DNA of 7,930 bases from an uncultured Oscillospiraceae bacterium (GCA_900757695.1 CAAEOU010000095.1:1-7930); one strand, 5' to 3'; positions 1 through 7,320 are shown, numbered from the stretch's first letter. Notes: generated from the letters alone by a model not told the origin. Translations and numbers: made by a program.

Positions 1-689
1 AGGCACTGCGGGAGTGTCAGGGCCTTGTGTGTTTCGGCGGAGACGGTACGATCCTCCATGCGGCCCGGCTGGTGGGCAATAAGAATATTCCGCTGCTGGG
101 TGTCAACACTGGCTCCATGGGCTTTATGGCGGAGCTGGAGAGCAATGAGCTTCCGCTGGTGCTGAAGCTGGTCACCGGTGACTTTACGCTGGATCAGCGG
201 ATGATGATCCATGTGGCGGTAAAGCGGAATGGCCGGGTGATCTATGAGGACAACGCCCTGAACGATGCAGTGGTCACCAAGGGAGCGGTTGCCCGGGTGA
301 TCCAGATGTCCATTTCCGTGGACGGGCAGGAAGCCATGGAGTTTGACGGGGATGGCATCGTCCTGTCTACCCCCACGGGAACTACAGCCTATTCCATGTC
401 CGCCGGAGGCCCCATTGTGGAGCCGGGAGCGGAGAACATTATCGTTACACCCATTTGCGCACACAGCATGTCCATTCGGTCACTGGTGCTGTCCAGAGAA
501 CGGAATATCGTTACCCGCATTGGCCGAATCGGGAAGCGGAGCGCATTCCTGTCGGTGGATGGCGGCAAAGCCTTCCGGCTCAGTGCCGAGGATGAGGTAG
601 TCGTGACGGCATCCGGCAGAAAGATTTCGCTGATACGTCTAAAGGGAACCAGCTTCTATGGGGTTCTCAACCATAAGTTTCAGGGGTGA
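1..689 (+). CDS. nadK: NAD kinase (NAD+ -> NADP+), 5'-truncated by the window edge
   Basis: Cytosolic ATP-dependent kinase that phosphorylates NAD to NADP. The frame is open from base 3, giving 228 visible residues; the family is usually about 280-300, so roughly the first 50-60 residues lie upstream. The GTG at base 27 is internal, because similarity-like sequence continues before it. Visible motifs are the GGDGT nucleotide-binding signature with its catalytic Asp (about visible residues 12-16), NTGSMGFMAEL, the LNDAVV segment (NE/ND motif), and the glycine-rich STPTGTTAYSMSAGGPIV block that binds NAD. PICAHSMSIRSLVLS follows in the C-terminal part. These in this order identify the family securely. 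The TGA at 687-689 abuts argR, so the two are almost certainly co-transcribed and perhaps translationally coupled. The nadK-argR-recN order is a common Firmicutes arrangement. Confidence 0.95.
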   Translation, partial: ALRECQGLVCFGGDGTILHAARLVGNKNIPLLGVNTGSMGFMAELESNELPLVLKLVTGDFTLDQRMMIHVAVKRNGRVIYEDNALNDAVVTKGAVARVIQMSISVDGQEAMEFDGDGIVLSTPTGTTAYSMSAGGPIVEPGAENIIVTPICAHSMSIRSLVLSRERNIVTRIGRIGKRSAFLSVDGGKAFRLSAEDEVVVTASGRKISLIRLKGTSFYGVLNHKFQG

Positions 690-694
690 TGACT

Positions 695-1153
695 ATGAAA
701 AGCCAGCGGCAGGCAAAGATTCTTGAAATCATCGGAAAGCGGGACATCGAGACCCAGGAGCAGCTGCTCTCTGCCTTGGAAGAGAGCGGGTTCCGCAGCA
801 CTCAGGCCACCATTTCCAGAGACATCAAGGATCTCAGAATCGTAAAAGAGCTCTCAGATTCCGGCAGCTATCGGTATACCGTTCAGCAGGCGGAATCTGC
901 ATCCTTTGTATCACGGCTCAACAACATTTTTCATGAGTGCGTGGTAAAGCTGGATCATGCGCAGAATATCGTGGTGATCCATACGCTGCCGGGGCTGGCG
1001 TCCGCTGCCTGCTCTGCGGTGGATGGCATGGATATCGGCTATGTAGTCGGGACGATTGCAGGCGATGATACGGGGCTGATTCTCATGCGGGATTCGGATT
1101 ATGCCAGAGAATTTTGCGAAGAACTTCGAGGGATCATCAACAGAGCGAGGTAG
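695..1153 (+). CDS. argR: Arginine repressor ArgR/AhrC
   Basis: Arginine-responsive DNA-binding hexamer that represses arginine biosynthesis and can activate catabolism. With the ATG at 695 the product is 152 residues, normal for ArgR. The N-terminal winged helix-turn-helix (about residues 2-65) contains the recognition helix STQATISRDIKDLRIVK, the most characteristic stretch of the family. The C-terminal half holds VVIHTLPGLASA and GTIAGDDT, the arginine-binding and trimerisation core. Two earlier in-frame starts exist, GTG at 686 and ATG at 689. I prefer 695 because AGGGGTG at 682-688 then sits 6 bases upstream and the protein begins MKSQRQAKI, as in relatives; an ATG689 start would overlap the nadK stop as TGATG. 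The gene sits between nadK and recN with hardly any spacing, so it has no promoter of its own that I can see. I found no obvious ARG-box palindrome in the window. Confidence 0.95.
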   Translation: MKSQRQAKILEIIGKRDIETQEQLLSALEESGFRSTQATISRDIKDLRIVKELSDSGSYRYTVQQAESASFVSRLNNIFHECVVKLDHAQNIVVIHTLPGLASAACSAVDGMDIGYVVGTIAGDDTGLILMRDSDYAREFCEELRGIINRAR

Positions 1154-1158
1154 GAGCC

Positions 1159-2820
1159 ATGCTGGAACTGCTGCACATTGAGAACATTGCGGTGATCGAA
1201 CGGGCGGATATTACGTTCCGACCGGGGTTTAATGCGCTTACCGGCGAGACCGGCGCAGGCAAATCCATTGTCATTGACGCCATTTCGGCCATATTAGGGC
1301 AGCGTGCTTACCGGGACGCCATTCGTACCGGGGCCGATCGTGCCTTTATCAGCGCAGTGTTTCAAAAGGTGCCGGAGTACCCCTGGTTTCGGGAAAATGC
1401 CGTTCCGCTGGAGGGCGGCGAGGTTCTGATTCAGCGGGAGATCTTTGCAGACGGCCGGAATGTATGCCGGGTCAACGGGGTGCCGGTGACGGTGTCGATC
1501 CTTCGGGGACTGGGACAGCAGCTGATCCAGATCCATGGGCAGCATGACTCGGCGCAGCTTTTTGACGAGAACAATCACCTTACCATGCTGGATGCCTTTG
1601 CGGATCATGGGGAACTCATGGAGACCTACCGGACGGCTTTTTTGGAGATGGACGGCATTCGGAAGCGGATCCGTGCCCTGCAGATGGACGAGGCGGAAAA
1701 AACCCGGCGCATGGAGAATCTGACCTTTCAGATTCAGGAGATCCAGCGGGCGGAGCTGAAGCCCGGCGAGGATCAGGAGCTGGAGGAAAAGCGCAAGCTC
1801 ATGCGCAGCGGCGAAAAGCTCATGACTGCCCTCAGTGAAGCTACGGCGGCGCTGTATGGGGGCGATGATACGGACGGAGCCGTTTCCATGATCTCCGGGG
1901 CCCAGCATGCCCTTGGCATGGTGGCGGACGTGTCCGATGCCATCGGCGAGGCCTATCAGCAGGTCACAGAGCTGAGCTACAGCGTTGTGGATGCGGCGGA
2001 ACGGGTGCGGGATCTCCGGGACAGCTTTGATTTTTCTCCCGGAGAGCTGGAAGCGGTGGAGTCCAGACTGGACGTGATCCATCGGCTTCGCCGGAAGTAT
2101 GGGGCGACCTGTGAGGATATCCTTGCCTATGAGGCCCGGTGCCGGAAGGAGCTGGATGAGATCCAGATGGCCGATGATACCATTGCCCAGCTTCAGGCGC
2201 AGTTCCGGGTCAAGGCCAAGGCGGCAAAGGCACTGGCGGCCCAGCTTACCGAGAGCCGGAAAAAGGCAGCAGGGCTGTTTGAACAGCGGCTGATTTCCGA
2301 GCTTCGGCAGCTGGATATGCCCAGAGTGCAGTTTGTCTGTGAGCTGACGCCCCTTCGGCATTTGGAAGAGACCGGCGGAGATGGGTGCCGGTTTATGATG
2401 TCTGCCAATATGGGCGAGGAGCTCCGGCAGATGAACCGGGTGGCCTCCGGCGGTGAGCTGGCCCGCATTATGCTGGCCATGAAGAATGTTCTGTCGGAAA
2501 AGGATCATATTCCCACCATGATCTTCGATGAGGTGGATACCGGCGTATCGGGCCGTGCGGCCCAGAAGGTGGCGGAAAAGCTCCAAAGCGTGTCCCGGGG
2601 CAAGCAGGTGCTGGTGGTGACCCATCTGCCCCAGATTGCGGCCATGGCGGACACCCATTTCCAGATTTCCAAGGCGGAGCAGGGGGGACGTACCTATACC
2701 AGCGTGACCCCGCTGAATCTCATGGGCCGGAAGGAAGAAATTGCCCGGCTCATCGGCGGTGCCCGGATCACGGAGAATACCCTGAAAAGCGCCGAGGAAA
2801 TGCTTCGGGTCAAATCCTGA
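1159..2820 (+). CDS. recN: DNA repair ATPase RecN (SMC-like)
   Basis: SMC-family ATPase that gathers and tethers DNA at double-strand breaks during recombinational repair. Starting at ATG1159 it has 553 residues, within the usual range. The ATPase head is split, as in the family. The N-terminal half carries Walker A GETGAGKS (residues 29-36) after the typical opening MLELLHIENIAVIE. The C-terminal half carries the ABC signature ASGGELARIMLAMK (from residue 429), Walker B MIFDE (454-458) with D-loop VDTGVSG, and the switch histidine in VVTHLPQIA. The middle part (about 150-400) is rich in Glu, Lys, Arg and Gln and fits the antiparallel coiled coil. Upstream in-frame codons reach into argR, but AGGAG at 1152-1156 and the conserved N-terminus fix the start. 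The TAG of argR lies inside this ribosome-binding region, which suggests translational coupling. A strong terminator follows the stop. Confidence 0.97.
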   Translation: MLELLHIENIAVIERADITFRPGFNALTGETGAGKSIVIDAISAILGQRAYRDAIRTGADRAFISAVFQKVPEYPWFRENAVPLEGGEVLIQREIFADGRNVCRVNGVPVTVSILRGLGQQLIQIHGQHDSAQLFDENNHLTMLDAFADHGELMETYRTAFLEMDGIRKRIRALQMDEAEKTRRMENLTFQIQEIQRAELKPGEDQELEEKRKLMRSGEKLMTALSEATAALYGGDDTDGAVSMISGAQHALGMVADVSDAIGEAYQQVTELSYSVVDAAERVRDLRDSFDFSPGELEAVESRLDVIHRLRRKYGATCEDILAYEARCRKELDEIQMADDTIAQLQAQFRVKAKAAKALAAQLTESRKKAAGLFEQRLISELRQLDMPRVQFVCELTPLRHLEETGGDGCRFMMSANMGEELRQMNRVASGGELARIMLAMKNVLSEKDHIPTMIFDEVDTGVSGRAAQKVAEKLQSVSRGKQVLVVTHLPQIAAMADTHFQISKAEQGGRTYTSVTPLNLMGRKEEIARLIGGARITENTLKSAEEMLRVKS

Positions 2821-2836
2821 ATACGGAAGAAATACA

Positions 2837-2868
2837 GCGTTGCAGGCTTGCCTGCGGCGCTTTTTCTT
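2837..2868 (+). terminator. Intrinsic terminator after recN
   Basis: GCGTTGCAGGC (2837-2847) pairs with GCCTGCGGCGC (2850-2860) over 11 positions including two G-T wobbles. Only TT separates the arms, so the innermost pair probably opens to a four-base loop. The stem is followed directly by TTTTTCTT. This is a textbook Rho-independent terminator, 16 bases after the recN stop, closing the nadK-argR-recN unit. The last bases of its tail merge with the -35 element of the next promoter. Confidence 0.9.
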
Positions 2869-2895
2869 GCAAAAGCGCCGCTGCTATGGTACACT
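2867..2895 (+). promoter_or_regulatory. Sigma-A-type promoter for folD
   Basis: A -35 element TTGCAA (2867-2872), a 17-base spacer and a -10 element TACACT (2890-2895) fit the vegetative consensus well. TGG just before the -10 supplies an extended -10 (TGn). Transcription would start near 2902, within or beside a tandem TATCGT repeat (2895-2906), leaving a leader of about 45 bases before folD. The assignment is by consensus only; there is no experimental evidence. Confidence 0.7.
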
Positions 2896-2947
2896 ATCGT
2901 TATCGTATTTTGCATTTTCCCGGTGGAGGAGCTCAGGAGGTTTATCA

Positions 2948-3799
2948 ATGGCGACGATTTTAGACGGAAAGACACTGTCCATGCAGTGCAAGGAAGATAT
3001 TAAAAAGCAGGCTGAGGCGCTGGCGGAAAAGGGCTTCCGGCCCGGTATGGCCGTGGTGCTGGTGGGGGAAAACCCCGCCTCCAAGGTCTATGTGCGCAAT
3101 AAGGAGAAGGATTGTCAGGAGTGCGGCATTTACAGCGCCATGTACCATCTCCCGGAGGAGACCACGGAGCAGGAGCTGCTGGAGCTTCTCGACACGCTGA
3201 ACCATGATCCCAAGATCAACGGCATTCTGGTGCAGCTGCCGCTGCCCAAGCAGATCGATTCCCAGAAGGTCATCGAGGCCATTGACCCCATCAAGGATGT
3301 GGATGCCTTCCATCCCACCAATGTGGGCTATCTGACCCAGGGCATGCCCCGGTTTGCCCCCTGCACGCCCGCCGGAATCGTAAGGCTTATGGAAGCCTAT
3401 CACATCGACCCGGCAGGAAAGCACTGCGTGGTCATTGGCCGGAGCAACATTGTAGGAAAGCCCATGGCCCTGCTGCTGCTCCAGCGGAACGGCACTGTGA
3501 CCATCTGCCATTCCGGTACCAAGGATCTCAAGGCCCAGACGCTTCAGGCAGATATTCTCATTTCTGCTGTGGGCAAAACCGGATTTGTGACGGCGGACAT
3601 GGTGAAGGATGGCGCCGTTGTCATCGATGTTGCCATGAACCGCAATGCTGAAGGTAAGCTCTGCGGGGACGTGGATTATCCTGCGGTGGCAGAGAAGGCC
3701 AGCGCCATTACGCCGGTTCCCGGCGGCGTAGGCCCCATGACCCGGCTGATGCTGCTGGAAAACACCCTCACGGCTTGCAGACTGCAAAACCAGCTTTAA
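2948..3799 (+). CDS. folD: Bifunctional methylenetetrahydrofolate dehydrogenase / methenyl-THF cyclohydrolase
   Basis: Cytosolic one-carbon enzyme that interconverts 5,10-methylene-THF, 5,10-methenyl-THF and 10-formyl-THF with NADP(H). It feeds purine and formylmethionine synthesis and, in some Clostridia, folate-dependent one-carbon assimilation. From ATG2948 it is 283 residues, the standard length. AGGAGG at 2935-2940, 7 bases upstream, fixes this start; the frame remains open further upstream but that DNA is terminator and promoter. The catalytic Tyr/Lys pair is visible as Y48-x3-K52 in SKVYVRNKEK. VQLPLPKQID and DVDAFHPTN are the folate-site signatures, GRSNIVGKP lies in the Rossmann NADP-binding domain, and PVPGGVGPMT is the C-terminal PROSITE-type motif. 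No key residue appears missing. The gene seems to be its own unit, with a promoter before it and a hairpin after it. Confidence 0.97.
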   Translation: MATILDGKTLSMQCKEDIKKQAEALAEKGFRPGMAVVLVGENPASKVYVRNKEKDCQECGIYSAMYHLPEETTEQELLELLDTLNHDPKINGILVQLPLPKQIDSQKVIEAIDPIKDVDAFHPTNVGYLTQGMPRFAPCTPAGIVRLMEAYHIDPAGKHCVVIGRSNIVGKPMALLLLQRNGTVTICHSGTKDLKAQTLQADILISAVGKTGFVTADMVKDGAVVIDVAMNRNAEGKLCGDVDYPAVAEKASAITPVPGGVGPMTRLMLLENTLTACRLQNQL

Positions 3800-3813
3800 G
3801 TACAAGCGTACAG

Positions 3814-3838
3814 GGCTGCGGCATACTATGCCGCAGCC
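3814..3838 (+). terminator. Perfect 11-bp hairpin after folD, weak terminator candidate
   Basis: GGCTGCGGCAT (3814-3824) and ATGCCGCAGCC (3828-3838) are exact inverted copies around a three-base ACT loop. The stem lies 15 bases after the folD stop, where a terminator is expected. The downstream tail (TTACACAT) is poor in T, so termination may be incomplete, or the stem may instead protect the folD mRNA 3' end. A bidirectional role is possible, but no gene converges here. Confidence 0.55.
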
Positions 3839-3880
3839 TTACACATACTGAATCTAAGCTCAAATGTTGGAGGAACAAAC

Positions 3881-6187
3881 TTGAAACGAAAGCTCTTATG
3901 TCTCCTGATCGCTGCTGCGCTTTTGATCGGCGTTCTGCCTGCGGCAGCGGCAGAAGCGGAGGAAAACAGCCAATCGCCGGATGCCATCGTCTATATTCCG
4001 CTGGATAACCGGCCCTTTAACAAGGACCGGGTGGAGCAAATGGCCGCATCTCTGGATCTTCAGCTGGTGATGCCCGAGGAGGATCTATACGCCACCAAGC
4101 TGGACGGGCAGGAGAAAAACGCCAACGGCACCCAATATGGTGACCGTGGCGCACTGCTGGCATGGCTCATGGATGAGGCGGAGCATTACGATACCTTTTT
4201 GATCTCGCTGGATCAGCTTTTGTCCGGCGGACTCATGAACTCCCGCTGTATGCTGGAAATGGAAAACGTGGTGCTGCCGGATGGCACGGAGATGTCGGAG
4301 TATGACGTCATCGATTATTTGCAGGAGCTGGCGGCCACCAAAACCATCTATATCATTGACTCCATTCCACGGCTGGCCTCCTCCAGCGGCTATGGCGGGT
4401 ATACCACAGGCTCCTATAACTATACCCGGAATTACGGGGCTATGGCCCGGCCAATTTTGCAGTATGGACAGCTGACCGTGGAGAATATCATTGCCAACTA
4501 CAGGAATACTGCCCAGCAGCCCGAACCGGAGGTGGCGGAGCTCATTGATCGTTACCTGACGGTCAGAGAGCGAAAGCTGCGGCTGTGCGACTATGCCATG
4601 CGGCATCTCAGCGGGCAGGGGAACGTCCAGTATATCCTCGGCGTAGATGACTCCTCGGACGGCAACAATATCCAGACCAATGAGATCGCCTATGTGCGGC
4701 GCTTTCTGGGGGATGATACGCTGATCTTTTCCGCACTGGATGGTCTTGCGCAGATGGCGCTGGCGAAGATTTACATGGATCGTGCCGGTATGCAGGGGCT
4801 GCAGGCCAGCGTAGACTATTTCGGCTGCGACAGCGATATGGTGCCCACCTTTAACTATAAATCCGTGGGGGCCATGATAGAGCAGACGGTAGGCTACTTT
4901 GGCGGGGAAATTCTGCCGGAGGATGCGGAGGAAACAGCGGATGTTTCCATTCTGGTTGCAGCCAGTACGGAGGATTCTACGGTAAATCAGGCTGCCTTTC
5001 AGGCACTGATCCGGCGGCTTACGGAGAATGAGGCGGCGGAGCGCCCCACCATCCTGCTGGACTTTACGGAAAAAGACCGTTCGGTATTTCACGGCCTGCT
5101 GACAGAGTATGCGCATCTTGGATACCTGCTGAGCTACAGCGGCTATTATGAAAATCCGGTGCAGGTGCCCATGGCCGTCAGTCAGGGGCTGGCACGTTAT
5201 ACGGCCCTCCACACGGAGCTGTCGGAGCAGGCCCAGACTGCCCATGGGGAGGGGCTGCTGACGGCGCTGGTCAAGGAGTTTTACCGTTCCGACGGGCCCC
5301 TGACAGCAATGAGCGGCATACTCTCCGGGGAAGGGCTGGCCACCAATAACTTTGGCGGGATCTCGCAGCAGAAGCTGCGGGCCCTGCAATGGCAGCTGCT
5401 GATCCGCATGGAGGATGCTACCAAAGATCTGATGGAGAATTTCAGCCGCAGTAACATGATCGTCTCGCTGGAGCCTTTTACCCAGCGGGGATTGTCTCAG
5501 GCACAGCTGAAGGACTGCTGGTATCCCTGGCGCAGAACTCTGGAAATCGGCACCTCGGTTTCCTGCCAGCTGTCGGAGCAGTGCCATGACATTCCGGTGC
5601 ATACCCCCTATATTCAGGGCGTGGATTCCGAGCATTTTAAGCCCAATGGGAATCTGACCCGGGAGCAGGCGGCAAAGCTGCTGGTGGCGGTGAGCGATAC
5701 GGAAGTGCTGGAGCCGTGGGAATGCCCGTTTTCCGATGTGGCTGGATGGGCCAGAGGCTATGTGGCCTCAGCCTATGCAGCCGGGTACATGAAGGGATAT
5801 CCCGGAGGGCTTTTCAAGGGCAGCGGCAGCATTACCCGGGCGGAGTTTGCGGCGATGCTGGCCCAGTATGCCGATGCTGTGGGCATGGAGCTGGAGCGCA
5901 CCGAAACGGTTTCCTTTACGGATGTCCCCGACAGTGGCGGCCCATGGTACGCCCAGAGCGTCCGCCGACTGGCACAGGCAGGGGTCATCCATGGCTATGG
6001 AGACGGCAGTTTCCGGCCGCAAAAGAATGTTACCCGGGCCGAGGCAGTGGCGATGCTCAACCGCTTCTTCGGCAGGAATGACACGCCCCCGGCGTGGATG
6101 ACGGCAGAGAATTTCTTTACGGATGTGCCGGAGACCTTCTGGGCCTATTCCGCCATTGCGGAGGCAAGCTGCCTGCACTTTGGATAA
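3881..6187 (+). CDS. Secreted DUF4127-family protein with C-terminal SLH repeats
   Basis: Function unknown. The 768-residue product starts at TTG3881, chosen because GGAGG (3869-3873) lies 7 bases upstream and the protein then opens with a clean signal peptide: MKRK, a hydrophobic stretch, and likely cleavage after AAAA near residue 24. Residues about 35-560 resemble DUF4127: VYIPLDNRPFN (37-47), ISLDQLLSGGLMNSR (108-122), an Asp pair in VDDSSDGNN (255-263) and YPWRRTLEI (548-556). The usual AYAGWNT-like segment is replaced by SYSGYYENP, so the member is divergent. The C-terminus is SLH-like: a partial repeat ending LTREQAAKLL (near 590), repeats from about F617 and F679 (GYGDGSFRP...TRAEAVAMLNRF), and a short final piece FTDVPETFWAYSAI (from 746). 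SLH repeats bind secondary cell-wall polymers, so the protein should sit on the wall. It precedes a lipoprotein gene. The DUF4127 assignment is from memory of the family, without a search. Confidence 0.8.
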   Translation: MKRKLLCLLIAAALLIGVLPAAAAEAEENSQSPDAIVYIPLDNRPFNKDRVEQMAASLDLQLVMPEEDLYATKLDGQEKNANGTQYGDRGALLAWLMDEAEHYDTFLISLDQLLSGGLMNSRCMLEMENVVLPDGTEMSEYDVIDYLQELAATKTIYIIDSIPRLASSSGYGGYTTGSYNYTRNYGAMARPILQYGQLTVENIIANYRNTAQQPEPEVAELIDRYLTVRERKLRLCDYAMRHLSGQGNVQYILGVDDSSDGNNIQTNEIAYVRRFLGDDTLIFSALDGLAQMALAKIYMDRAGMQGLQASVDYFGCDSDMVPTFNYKSVGAMIEQTVGYFGGEILPEDAEETADVSILVAASTEDSTVNQAAFQALIRRLTENEAAERPTILLDFTEKDRSVFHGLLTEYAHLGYLLSYSGYYENPVQVPMAVSQGLARYTALHTELSEQAQTAHGEGLLTALVKEFYRSDGPLTAMSGILSGEGLATNNFGGISQQKLRALQWQLLIRMEDATKDLMENFSRSNMIVSLEPFTQRGLSQAQLKDCWYPWRRTLEIGTSVSCQLSEQCHDIPVHTPYIQGVDSEHFKPNGNLTREQAAKLLVAVSDTEVLEPWECPFSDVAGWARGYVASAYAAGYMKGYPGGLFKGSGSITRAEFAAMLAQYADAVGMELERTETVSFTDVPDSGGPWYAQSVRRLAQAGVIHGYGDGSFRPQKNVTRAEAVAMLNRFFGRNDTPPAWMTAENFFTDVPETFWAYSAIAEASCLHFG

Positions 6188-6308
6188 TTTGCGCTCCACG
6201 GCGTCGGATTGCCCAAGCGGTGCATGAAAGTTTCCGGCCAATTTGGATGGAACCTTTTTGGAGAAAGTGCGTCTGAAAGAGCAGATACCACAAGGAGGTA
6301 GTTTCTAT

Positions 6309-7259
6309 ATGAAAAAATTCGTTGCACTTCTAATGGCGCTGGGACTGGCGGTGACCGCCGCAGGCTGCGGCAGCGGGCAATCTGTGGGCAGCAGCCAGAG
6401 CGCATTGCCTTCGGCACCGGAGGCGTCGGCTTCCGTCGACGCTGCACAGAGCGCCAGTGATGCAGAAGCAGGTGCATCACTGGATCAGCAGAGCGATACG
6501 GTGACAATGATCTATTATCTCGATCTGAAGGACGGCTCCATTATGGCGGCGTGCAGAGATCAATCGGGGATCGATTCGCTGGGCGGAGACTATATCAAAG
6601 TATATACGGACAATGCAATCATGGAGGATGCAGCCGGAAACCCGGTGGCGCTTTCTGACATTGCTCGGGGCAGCATCCTTCAGGTCACATTCCCGGGGAT
6701 GGTGACCATGAGCATTCCTGCGCAGATTTCCGCCTCTAAAATTGTTGTGTCCGAGGAAGCACCGGCGGATGTTCCTGCGGAAAATGAGATCCCGGATCGG
6801 GGCAGCGGAAAATGGTGGGAGCCGGAGGTTGTCAATCAGGTTCCGGATCTATCCATCCAGTATCGAAGCCAGTATGGCCAGATCAGCCAGCTGATCCCCT
6901 ACCACACGGGATCGTGGAGCTATGGGGATGAGGGCGCCCAGCAGGGCGGCATGACCAATGCAGCCTTGGACGGTCAGAAGCCCCAGGACTGGGTCTATGA
7001 CGAGTACAATACCCTGACCCGGGCGGGATTTGACACCGTAACGCTGACCTTTGCGGCAGCACCGGAGGATATAACGGTGACGGCCTACCTGCGGTCTGAC
7101 CCGGAGGATCCCGGCACCCAGATCCCTGTGGAGGCCGATGGCAGCATTGCTTTGCTCCAGAGCGACGAGGATGTGGTGTATACCGTATCCGGAACGTGGA
7201 ATACAGAAGCCTATCAGGGCTGGGCCGTCTATGGATTTCTGGTGACAGCGGCAGACTAA
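6309..7259 (+). CDS. Predicted lipoprotein of unknown function
   Basis: I do not recognise this 316-residue protein. ATG6309 is chosen over an earlier in-frame ATG at 6243 because AAGGAGG (6292-6298) precedes it by 10 bases and the protein then begins with a lipoprotein signal: MKKF, a hydrophobic core and lipobox AAGC with Cys20 as the lipidation site. Residues about 21-62 are a Ser/Ala/Gln-rich linker, as expected between membrane anchor and folded part. Residues 64-148 look like a small beta-rich domain (IKVYTDNAIMEDAAG, SILQVTFPG, ISASKIVV), loosely reminiscent of DUF3221-type OB-like modules. After a Pro/Glu-rich joint (149-180), residues 181-316 form a second domain containing GSWSYGDEGA and TVTLTFAAAPEDITVTAY, perhaps beta-sandwich. 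It should face outward on the membrane. It follows the DUF4127-SLH gene by 121 bases with no clear terminator between, so the two may be co-expressed. The domain guesses are tentative. Confidence 0.8.
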   Translation: MKKFVALLMALGLAVTAAGCGSGQSVGSSQSALPSAPEASASVDAAQSASDAEAGASLDQQSDTVTMIYYLDLKDGSIMAACRDQSGIDSLGGDYIKVYTDNAIMEDAAGNPVALSDIARGSILQVTFPGMVTMSIPAQISASKIVVSEEAPADVPAENEIPDRGSGKWWEPEVVNQVPDLSIQYRSQYGQISQLIPYHTGSWSYGDEGAQQGGMTNAALDGQKPQDWVYDEYNTLTRAGFDTVTLTFAAAPEDITVTAYLRSDPEDPGTQIPVEADGSIALLQSDEDVVYTVSGTWNTEAYQGWAVYGFLVTAAD

Positions 7260-7291
7260 GCGCAAAAACGCAGAAGTTCCCTTTTTCGGCA

Positions 7292-7320
7292 GAATGAAAT
7301 TACGCCTCTCGGGAAAAATT
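7292..7320 (+). promoter_or_regulatory. Candidate forespore (sigma-F, possibly also sigma-G) promoter of sigG
   Basis: GAATG (7292-7296) resembles the sigma-F/sigma-G -35 (GNATR). After 14 bases, GGGAAAAATT (7311-7320) matches every specified base of the sigma-F -10, GGnnAnAnT(T). AATTCTA (7317-7323) also resembles the sigma-G -10 CATnnTA, although its 20-base spacing from the -35 is long. Transcription would start near 7326-7328. In Bacillus subtilis sigG is transcribed by sigma-F and autoregulated by sigma-G, so this is the expected promoter type. The -35 is not ideal, lacking the pyrimidine of GYATA. Confidence 0.55.

Noticed and set aside
27..31. GTG at 27 as the nadK start
   Set aside because: It would begin one residue before CFGGDGT and remove the N-terminal part of the fold. 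The frame is open to the window edge, so the true start is upstream.
1114..1158. Earlier in-frame start for recN inside argR
   Set aside because: It would add 15 residues unlike RecN. ATG1159 has a ribosome-binding site and gives the conserved N-terminus.
1294..2658. 454-codon open frame on the minus strand opposite recN
   Set aside because: recN is unmistakable over the same bases. The antisense product is rich in His, Leu, Gly and Pro with no recognisable domain, typical of a shadow frame in GC-rich coding DNA.
2960..3805. 281-codon open frame on the minus strand opposite folD
   Set aside because: It lies wholly over folD, which has all its family motifs. The antisense product has shadow-like composition.
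3821..3851. Possible sigma-E-like promoter: GCATACT as -35 and CATACTGA as -10, or CATACTAT within the hairpin as -10
   Set aside because: In the first reading the spacing is 16 bases and the -10 matches only partly. In the second no acceptable -35 is present. The palindrome alone explains GCATACTATGC.
4085..5635. 516-codon open frame on the minus strand opposite the DUF4127 gene
   Set aside because: The forward frame has a signal peptide, family motifs and SLH repeats. The reverse product shows no domain and has no convincing ribosome-binding site.
6188..6308. Promoter, terminator or small gene between the DUF4127 and lipoprotein genes
   Set aside because: Only short imperfect inverted repeats and isolated promoter-like hexamers with poor spacing were seen. 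Nothing beyond the lipoprotein ribosome-binding site can be supported.
7261..7290. Separate terminator right after the lipoprotein gene (CTTTTT at 7281-7286)
   Set aside because: No stable stem precedes this T run; only a three-pair GCG/CGC stem is possible. The hairpin at 7305-7343 is the credible structure.
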